From Ichthyophis bannanicus (Eukaryota; Chordata; Amphibia; Gymnophiona; Ichthyophiidae): a stretch of DNA of 64,000 nt. The notes beneath the pieces were generated by a model that made no database searches, was not told where the DNA came from, and saw only the letters and a list, made by a program, of their open reading frames with translations. Of this stretch, positions 56,590 through 64,000 are shown piece after piece; the first letter of the stretch is position 1; each line of letters begins with the position of its first letter. The stretch lies in assembly GCA_033557465.1 (NCBI GenBank), contig CM066035.1, positions 903,991,309-904,055,308 of the forward strand. The letters run 5' to 3'. Position numbers and translations under genes: made by a program.

Positions 56590-57240
56590 GATCCACTACT
56601 ATTACCACTTATCATTAGTATAGCACTAGAAAGCATATGCAGTGCTGTAAATATACACTTGGGAGAAAGTCCCTGCTCCATAGAGCTTACAATCTATGCA
56701 AGACAGAAACACAACAGAGAGGGGACTAGAGATGGTCTTGACACACATGGGTGATAAACAGGAGAATACAGGGTCAGGAACCAAAAGCAGCAGCCTCGAA
56801 GGACGTTTTTAGCTTGGATTTGAATAGGACCAGAGATAGGGCCTGACGCACTGGCTCCGGTGGTCTGTTCCCGTCATACAGTGCAGCAAGGTGAAAGAAC
56901 ACAGCCTGGAGTTGGCAATGAAAGAGAAGGTCACAGATATTTGCCGAATAAGGGGAGTTCATGAAGAGGGGTGTAGGGAGCGCTAATAAGGAGCTGCAGA
57001 GATAAGTCAGTAAAAGACGTTTGAACTGGATGTGGAAAAGGATTGGGAGCTAATGAAGTGACTTGAGGTGAGGGGCTACATGAGCATAGTAACTCTGGCA
57101 GAGGATTAGCCTTGCGGCTGAGATCTCAATGGATTGAAGAGGAGAGATGATTCAGGGGGAGACCAGTGAGGAACAAGTTGCAGTAGTCTAAATGGGAGGT
57201 GACTAGTGAGTGGATAAGGGTCTTGGTAGTGTGTTCAGAA
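56590..57240 (-). repeat. L2 3' end (decayed)
   Basis: On the minus strand: SFEAAAFGS-like ORF end (56780-56830), ALYDGNRPPEPVRQAL, then a UTR with ACTGTAAGCTC-like words and GCACTGCATATGCTTTCTAGTGCTATAC (56620-56650). Earlier part: TLIHSLVTSHLDYCNLFLTGLPLNHL (57130-57220). Confidence 0.75.
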
Positions 57241-57510
57241 ATAAGGTTGCCAGAAGTTTTGCAGACAAATCTGGGGCACTCATAGAATGCTGGGGGAGCG
57301 GGGCGAGGCATCCCTTTAGTTTCAGGATTGCGCAAGAGCGGGTGGGAAGGGGATGAGGAGTCCTTCTCTCCTCCCCACCATCCCCTGACAGCAACAGTAT
57401 CACTTTCAAGCAGACGAATCACCAAAGAAACAGAAACCGTCACCAATTTCCCCACTGTGCAAAATATAAAAACTGCAGATGTACATTTTGAAAACTGAAG
57501 TATTCCAATC
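57241..57510 (-). repeat. dispersed repeat, copy B
   Basis: See 42240-42660; same family, opposite strand, abutting the L2 relic. Confidence 0.45.
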
Positions 57511-57539
57511 ATTAAACTGAAAATAAAATGATTTTTTCT

Positions 57540-58370
57540 ACCTGTCTGGAAATGTTTACCTTATCTGATTTCTGCTTTCATCTGTCTGTATGTCTTTTTT
57601 TTCTTAGTGCTGCTCCCAGAGTCTCCTGTCCCTTTATCATTTCTTTTCTCACCTCCTGTCTTCACTTCTTCCCCTTCGTCCTTCTCTGACATTGATCTTT
57701 CAGCTTTCTTCTATTTATTTTTCTGCTCCTCTGTCCATTCTGATTTTCCTCCCCTCAATCAGTCCTCAGTCCCCCTTTTTTACTGCATCTACCTACTATA
57801 GTTTTCATCTCTCTCATTCCCACCCTCTCATTAATTCTTCCTTCTCCCATCTCCCTACCCCATGTCCACTTTCATCTCTTCTCTCTGCTCCATAGCCAGT
57901 GTTTCCCCATCTCTTCCCTTCTCCACCCTCCCAGTCCAGTATCTCTCCTTAACCCCCTCCCAGGTGTCCAGCACCTTCCCGTCTTTACCCAGTGTCTAAT
58001 ATCTCCCTTTCCATCACTATCCGCTCTCCAGGTATCCAGCATCTCTCTTCTTGCTCTCTCCCTCCCCCTGTGTCCAGCTTCCCCCCTCCCCCCATCTCCT
58101 CCTCATGCCCGGCACTTGCCCTGCATCACCCTATGCCCTCCCATGTCCAGCATCTGCCCGCTTCCCTATTCCATGTTCAATTTCTGTCCTACACCTCCCC
58201 CACCCCATAGCCCTGCACCTCCATCCCAAGTTCGGCATCTGCCTCCACCTCTGCGCCTCCACCCTGATGTCTAATATCACTTCTCTCCCCCCCCCCCCCA
58301 CTTCCCCTGGCCTACTGCTGTCTCTCTCAATGTCTGTCAGTGGCGGCAATTAAACCCCCCCCCCAATGCA
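57540..58370 (+). repeat. dispersed pyrimidine-rich repeat, copy 2
   Basis: C/T-rich with the same word order as 22780-23540 (TCTCCTGTCC-TTTATCATTTCT, CTTCACTTCTTCCCC). Ends near a C-run. No coding potential. Confidence 0.5.
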
Positions 58371-58489
58371 GTATCTGTTGAGATTCCTGTGCGCCTCAAA
58401 GGCCTTAACAATCCCACCCATTCTGATGTATAAAGCATGCATCAGAAGGTGGACTGGATCTTCCAAGTTCAAAGGATTCATTGACAGCC

Positions 58490-58530
58490 AGGGGTGGCTC
58501 AAGGCAATCTGCTGCCCGAGGTGAAAAATG
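58490..58530. repeat. hAT-like terminal repeat
   Basis: CAGGGGTGGCTCAAGGCAATC looks like a hAT 5' end, and the adjacent GCTGCCCGAGGTGA is common in that family. The other end is not found. Confidence 0.45.
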
Positions 58531-58805
58531 CTATAACTATTATAAAAAAAAACGCTCAATGTTATCAATATGGAACAAAGTCTTCTTCAATCTATCTCTT
58601 ATGGTTATTCAAGAACATTTAATATCACTGAAGGTCTCAGACTGATTTGGCACTCTGTTAGACATGTTACAAATCTATAACAGAGTGCCAAATCAGTCTG
58701 AGACCTTCAGTGATATTAAATGTTCTTGAATAACCATAAGAGATAGATTGAAGAAGACTTTGTTCCATATTGATAACATTGAGCGTTTTTTTGATAATAG
58801 TTATA
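58531..58805. repeat. near-perfect palindrome, ~133-bp arms
   Basis: The left arm starts CTATAACTATTATAAAAAAAA and ends CACTCTGTTA (58664). A ~17-bp loop (GACATGTTACAAATCTA) follows. The right arm TAACAGAGTG ... ATAGTTATAG ends at 58805. By eye the arms differ only in the A-run length and near the tips. It sits just inside a hAT-like end. Confidence 0.9.
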
Positions 58806-59020
58806 GTATTAATCGCTCAGAAGAAGACCACAATTTTCGTGAGGTGAGAAATGAGCTGGTGCCCCCCTTCCCATCACCCAAAATGCAGGGGCCTCCTCTA
58901 GTCAGGGAGCAGTGAGTCCCCCCTCTTCCACCAGCTCTGATATGCTCATATAACCTCTCTTTTCAAGTCACTTCATTGGCTCCCCTTCTGTTTCCATATC
59001 CAGATCACACTTCTCCTTCA

Positions 59021-59549
59021 GAACATAAGAACATAAGATATGCCATACTGGGTCAGACCAAGGTCCATCAAGCCCAGTTTCCTGTTTCCAACAGTGGCCA
59101 ATCTAGGTCACAAGTACCCAGCAGTTTCCCCAAAAGACACAGGTTCCACAATGCTTGTATTGGGGCAAACAGTGGAGTTCCCGGGTCCCCTTTAATAATG
59201 GATTATGGACCTTTCCTCCAGGAACTTGTCCAAACCTTTTTTAAACCCAGCTACACTAACAGCTTTTACTACATCCTCCGATAAGACATTCCAGAGTTTG
59301 ATTACACGTTGAATGAAAAAATATTTTCTCTTGTTAGTCTTAAATAGTTTACCCTGTAGCCTCACTGCATGTCCCCTAGTCTTTCTATATTTTGATGGCG
59401 TAAACAATCGATCTACGTTTACCCGTTCCACTCCGTTCATTAATTTATAGACTTCTATCATATCTCCCCTCAGTCGTCTCTTTTCCAGGTCGAAGAGCCC
59501 TAACCTTTTTAGCCTTTCTTCATAGGAGTATCCTTCATCCCCTTTACCA
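59021..59549 (-). repeat. CR1 3' end, nested in L2
   Basis: Minus strand: [37 protein letters not shown], and the 3' end in CTTATGTTCTTATGTTC at 59021. Same family as 33698-37040 at over 90% by eye. A 5-bp flank CCTTC on both sides could be the target duplication. Confidence 0.85.
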
Positions 59550-59863
59550 TCCTTCTGACCTATAAATGCGCCTTCATTCTACTGCTCATCATCACCTTTC
59601 CTCTCTCAACTCTCCCTATACCCTCCTCGTGAATTCCACGCTTCTGGTGGATTACTTCTGTCTCTGCCCTTTTCCTCCACTGCCAACTTGATCCTTTCAC
59701 CTCGCTGCTTCTTATGCCTGGAACAAACTACCTGAGTCTGTACGTCAGGCTCCGACCCTGGCCCTTTTCAAATCCATGCTAAAAGCTCATCTCTATGAAG
59801 CTGCTTTTGGATCCTGATCCGCTTAGTCTCTTATGTTTCTCCTTACCTTTCCCTAGAAAGATT

Positions 59864-60656
59864 GTGTGGAAGACTCATCGCTATGCTGATGATACCACAT
59901 TACTGGCTAAAAGTGAAGATGATTTGAAACATTTGCTTCTCAAGATCAAGGAATATAATCTTAAAATAGGACTGCACCTTAACGTTAAGAAGGCAAAGAT
60001 CCTGACAACTGGCAGAATGAATAAGTTCATTGTTGATGGAGAAGAAATTGAAATAGTTTTCAACTTTAATCTACTTGGATCAACTATCAATAAAGAAGCA
60101 ACAAGCAGTCAAGAAATCCAAAGATGCATTGCTCTTGGCAGAATGGCTATGAAGGACCTAGACACGATTCTCAAGAGCAGAGATGTCTCTCTCCATACAA
60201 AGATTTGACTTGTTCAAGTCATGACATTTTCAATAACATCATATGGATGTGAAAGTTGGACAGTGAAAAAGATAGACAGGAAGAAAATTGATGCCTTTGA
60301 ATTATGGTGCTGGCGACAAATAATGTGTATATCATGGACTGCCCAAAGAACAAATCAGTCAGTACTAGAGGAGATTAAACCTAAGCTTTATTTAGAAGCT
60401 CAGATGACAAGACTTCGACTTTCATACAAAGAGAGAGAGAGATCATTAGAGAAAGACATCATGCTTGGCAAGGTAGAAGGTCAGCGCAAAAGAGGAAGGC
60501 CAGCAATGAGATGGATCGATACAATAACAGCAGCTACGGGTACCAGTCTGTCAACAATGAGCTGCCTGACTGAAGACCGAACACAGTTTAGGACAACTAT
60601 CCAGAGGGTCTCCATGAGTCAACACTGACTTGACGGCACTTAACAGCACAACAACA
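59864..60656 (+). pseudogene. BovB 3' fragment, nested in L2
   Basis: Starts in the RT at RYADDTTLLAKSEDDLKHLLL (59881) and runs to GACTTGACGGCACTTAACA (60629). It matches the full copy at 55434-56215 with about 10-15% difference, an in-frame stop near 60207 and a short deletion in the FGHIMRRE block (60427). 5'-truncated. Confidence 0.88.
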
Positions 60657-60806
60657 ATCTTTCTCTAATTGTATCCTTATCCTTAGCTGTTGTATTGGCT
60701 GTCTTGAGTAGACTGCAAGCCCTGATGAGCAGAGACTATGTTTTACATGCATCTGTGCAGCGCTGCGTAGGCCTTGTAGCATTATATAAATGATCAGTAG
60801 TGGTAG

Positions 60807-60881
60807 TCAACAAAAAGTAAATGGAATACCTCTGGGTACTTACCTTCTTTAGGATTCAGGCTAAATCCATATCCCAAATAA
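60807..60881 (-). pseudogene. right-edge LINE RT, distal piece
   Basis: Minus strand: GYGFSLNPKEGKYPEVFHLLFVD, the approach to the catalytic F/YVDD box, cut by the L2 3' end. It joins the 63709-64000 frame exactly across the transposon. Confidence 0.7.
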
Positions 60882-63708
60882 CACAGGTACACTAAAAAAA
60901 ATTTTTTTTAAACTGCCTCTAATGTTTCGATTGATTTTTACGTTTTTTGGTGCGCTGAATCCAAATCTGGTAACCAATTTGCTCCATCACGTACAGAGTT
61001 TTTGCTACATTGGGTTAGCAGTTGAGGTGAACGTTTTCAGATTGAGTGCGATCGAGATAAAAGTTTCTTGGATGAAATTCTTTATACTAATTGTTTAGTA
61101 GTTATTCAAATAAAGAATAAAGAAAATTGTAAACAAGGCAGCACAATAAGAATAGAGTAATGTCAACAAAACACACTGTGATGGTAGCAAAATTGTCTGC
61201 ACTTAAAACAGCCACATACATGTGCACAAACATTGAGCATATAAGAGCGAGGTTAGACACAAAAGCAAAGCAAAGAAATGTGCAAAAAATGTTGTACAGG
61301 TATGTATGTAAGAATAGAAATGCAAACCGCACCATTGCAATACATGAAGACAAACACCCGATGGTGTGGAAAATAAAATTCTAATAAATGAGATCCGGCA
61401 CTTGTGGTAATAACTAGCAAATTTTTATTTCAAAGTTTAGTAAAAACACGATATTTGTCAACACAGTTTAGATTTTAAAGTCATTCTTGGGTCAATCTCC
61501 TGGTGGGCCGTTTCTTCTTCCCCCGAAAGCTTCTCTTGGTGCGCTGCTTGGCATATTTTTCATCTGGGGTTCCCGCAGCAGCAACCAGCAGAAATCAGCC
61601 ATCATAGTGGTGTTCCATCTTCCTTGGTACCTACTCTCTGCGTCCTTGATGTCATGTTGAAACCAAACAACTTTTTCAACACTGTACGCCCCCAAGTATT
61701 AGTTAAAGTAATTCACATGGGAGTGCAAGAAATGGACATTCAGGCTCAAGTTACAGCCTTGTTCTTTGAAGGGCATTGAGCATCCTGGCAACAATATCCT
61801 TATAGTTCTCATCCCGCCTGTTCCCCAAGAATTTGAGAACAACATCCTTGAAGGAATCCCAGGCTTCTTTTTCCTTCTCAGACATCGTTTCAGCGAATGC
61901 TCCATCTGAAATGAGTTTACTTATATCAGGGCCAACAAACACTCCTTCCTTTAGCTTTGCTTCAGAAAGTCGGGGGAACTTTGAGCAAAGGTACCAAAAG
62001 CACTCACCATCTTTTGGAAGGGACTTGATGAATTGCTTAATGAGACCCAACTTAATGTGGAGAGGTGGTAATAGAATTTTATCACGAGGTACCAAGCTCT
62101 CATGAAGAAACATTTTTCTCACCGGGTCTCAAATACTCCCGAATTGGCCAGTCTTTTTTCCCCAGTGTAGGTCGCGGGCCTGGCTATCCCACAAGCAAAG
62201 GAAGCAGGGATATTTGGTGAAACCGGATTGCTGCCCTAATAGCATGGATAGAATTTAAAGTCTCCACAAATCATCCACTTATGCTCATCATAACAAATCC
62301 TCTGAAGAATCAGGGCCAAATTCTCGTATTTTTCTTGGAGAATAGAGTGAGCAATAGGAACTGAAGCGAATGTGTTGCCATTATGAAGAAGAACACCTTT
62401 TATGCTGTCTTTTGACGAATCAATGAACCGCCGCCATTCAGCAGGATCATACTTGAGTTTAAACTTTTCCATCACTCCGTATATATCGTTGCAAAATACC
62501 AAATCTTCCTCTTTGCTGAAATACTTCAAAATTGTGTCTCGCGTTTGCGGTACCAATAAAAAGTTGTTCCTGGTGACAATAGATTTTTCTGTTTAAGCCG
62601 AGAACCTAGCAGTTGGGCAGCATCTTTTGGGAGTCCTAAATCCCGGACTAATCATTCAATTCAGCTTGAGAGAAAAGTTCAGGTTTCGGATCTGGTTCAG
62701 TTTCAAACTCGGAAGTACTGGACTCATCGGGAAAAGCCATCTGATGAGTCTCATCATGATCAGAACCGTCCACACAAATATGATCCAAAGATTTTTGGTG
62801 GTTCAGGCACAGGTACTTCGTTGCTATGAGGCATAGGCCTAATTGCTGAGGGAAGGTTGGGGTAACTTATTACGTTCTTATTTTTTAAGTTGTATCCCTT
62901 CACAATGCAAGAGCCAAAATAGCAGTCACTGCTGTGGTCTCTGTGTTCACGCCACATCATAGGTATTCCGAAACGAAATGCTTGTTTTTTACCTTTCATC
63001 CATAAGCGTAGATCTTCCTCATATGTCTTGCACACTTTGTGAGGAGACCCACGGTTTGTCTTGATCGCCTAACTTCAAACCGAAATAGGCGAAATATACT
63101 TTAATAAATGCAGAAATGTTCCCTCTGCCGCTTTTTCACGGTATATTCCCCACAAATAAAACAAAAACTGTCCGGAGAGTTGACGCAACCTCTGGCTCTG
63201 TGAGCCATCACAAATACACAGCACTGCAAACTACAATGTAGTGAAACCACTTCGGAATAAAGCTGGATTACGACTGAGCAAACAAAAGGTAATAATGAAC
63301 TTGCAAGAAACTGAAATTGACAGGAACGTTCATGTCGCAAACCACCGTGTTTGAGGCGAACGAGGCGAGGCGAACAGGAAAGAACATGCGCCAGCGCGAG
63401 TACTGGATTTAGCCCCCCGCCTCCCAATTGTCCTGTTAATGTATAAAATGAATACAAAACACTCTAAAATATCATGAGGGAGTGTTTCTAGTTAGTTAAC
63501 CATTACAACCTCTATTTGGGCCAAGAAAATAAAACTGCAGTCGGCTAAAAGAAATTATGTGAACATTCCTTATATGGGTAAGAAATCTAATTTTGCAAGA
63601 AAACGTGACGTGATGGAACATTTTGGCTATTTTTCCTGGATTCAGCACCCCAAAATCTATAGGAATCAGTTGAAAAACTGGAGGCAGTTTTTTGGTAGTG
63701 TACCTGTG
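60882..63708. mobile_element. Chapaev-like (CMC) DNA transposon
   Basis: The ends are CACAGGTACACTA (60882) and the inverted TAGTGTACCTGTG (63708). Terminal inverted repeats of about 75-80 bp (60882-60963 and 63632-63708) share AAACTGCCTC and GGTGC(G)CTGAATCCA. Flanks TAA (60879-60881) and TAA (63709-63711) are a 3-bp duplication. Insertion is precise, because the host LINE reading frame resumes on the other side. CAC termini and a 3-bp duplication fit the CMC group, Chapaev3 in particular; that assignment is by recollection of family traits. Confidence 0.82.
61492..63208 (-). pseudogene. Chapaev-like transposase
   Basis: Starts at 63208 (MAHRARGCVNSPDSF). An N-terminal cysteine finger CFICGEY with a second CKTYE (63035) is followed by FGIPMMWREHRDHSSDCYF, SYPNLPSAIRPMPHS, then LLGSRLKQKNLLSPGT, then 62556-62236 with FCNDIYGV, RRFIDSSKDSIKGVLLHNG and WMICGDFK, and 62122-61751 with LLPPLHIKLGLIKQFI, FPRLSEAKLKEGVFVGP and VLKFLGNRRDENYK. 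It ends with LNVHFLHSH and DIKDAESRYQGRW (61600s). Asp in IDSS and CGD and the position before HxDI (GERFHQD in relatives, here altered to WFQHD) are the likely DDE residues. Five or more frameshifts. The family is abundant in arthropod and cnidarian genomes. Confidence 0.75.
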
Positions 63709-64000
63709 TAATTAATGAGAGTACTCATTGGATTAAGCACCATAGAAAACTGAAGTGGTAACAGGGAATCTCTCTGAAATATTCCTTGCTGGATTTTAAT
63801 GTTAGGAATGATGTACTGACCATTTTCATATCTCAAAAAGAGTGTGATTTGCCACATCGTCATGATGAACTTAATGTATTTTATAAAACCAGAATTTATG
63901 TTATAAATTTCAAGGCAATTTATTATCCAAGAGTGTGTGATGCTGTCAAAAGCTTTCTTATAATCAATCCATGCTATACCGAGATTTCTGCTTTTCTTAG
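63709..64000 (-). pseudogene. LINE reverse transcriptase fragment (R4/NeSL-like)
   Basis: The frame is open from the window edge: GIAWIDYKKAFDSITHSWII, WQITLFLRY, then GIFQRDSLLPLQFSMVLNPMSTLIN (QGDSLSPLLF in relatives). This wording differs from CR1, L2 and BovB and resembles site-specific-type LINEs (R4/Dong, NeSL, R2-related). The piece beyond the transposon is at 60807-60881. Clade assignment is tentative. Confidence 0.65.

Larger units (their letters stand above)
58930..60806 (+). mobile_element. L2 LINE 3' part, twice interrupted
   Basis: 58960-59020 has SLHWLPFCFHIQ; 59555-59850 has [10 protein letters not shown] and KSMLKAHLYEAAF; 60680-60806 is the L2 3' UTR (GTAGACTGCAAGCCCTGATGAGCAGAG ... 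GCGCTGCGTAGGCC). CR1 (59021-59549) and BovB (59864-60656) fragments lie inside it, so it is older than both. Confidence 0.75.

Overview
The window is vertebrate nuclear DNA made almost entirely of transposable elements, many nested inside one another. No host protein-coding gene, rRNA or functional tRNA gene could be recognised. The mix is a SCAN-gag (Gmr1-like) Ty3/Gypsy element, a DIRS tyrosine-recombinase retrotransposon, CR1, L2, BovB/RTE, L1/Tx1-type, Penelope-like, hAT, Harbinger and a CMC/Chapaev-like DNA transposon, plus tRNA-headed SINEs. It fits a large-genomed non-mammalian, non-avian tetrapod. A caecilian amphibian is my best guess and a non-avian reptile is the alternative; this is inferred from repeat content only.

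Layout. <1-5535: minus-strand Gypsy element with both LTRs (the 3' LTR is cut by the window edge), encoding gag, protease and integrase but no reverse transcriptase. 5548-15197: DIRS element with inverted terminal repeats and an internal complementary region. It is interrupted by a short L1-type insertion (6870-7398) and by a 3.37-kb hAT element (11633-15002) with an exact 8-bp target duplication, which holds a 400-bp palindrome and a 1.9-kb G-rich minisatellite. 15.4-19.5 kb: MITEs, large foldbacks and a 513-bp direct duplication. 19.8-22.6 kb: CR1 with intact ORF1. 25372-26719: solo LTR related to the first element, with an uninterrupted 303-codon ORF. 29.6-32.1 kb: L2. 33.7-37.0 kb: CR1. 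37.1-37.6 kb: Penelope-like. 38.9-40.2 kb: Harbinger transposase remnant. 46.8-56.2 kb: BovB split by a 6.2-kb L2 whose 5' end is twelve 201-bp CpG-rich monomers. 58.5-64 kb: L2, CR1, BovB and an R4/NeSL-like LINE interleaved, the last split by a 2.8-kb Chapaev-like transposon.

The strongest candidates for something undescribed are: (1) a roughly 300-320-codon reading frame inside the LTR, starting exactly 27 bp from the LTR edge in two divergent LTRs and sharing a C-terminal motif; (2) the RT-less but otherwise coherent gag-PR-INT element; (3) the L2 with a tandem monomer array carrying a GC-box and ETS core in each unit, which looks like a LINE promoter array; (4) the Chapaev-like transposon with complete ends; and (5) the unusual density of long palindromic elements, some with tRNA-like or hAT ends.

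The elements do not work as a pathway. They record an insertion order: BovB before L2-B; DIRS before hAT and L1; the right-edge LINE before the Chapaev-like element; L2-D before CR1-3 and BovB-2. The Gypsy LTRs differ by about 8 substitutions in 950 bp, so that copy is young.
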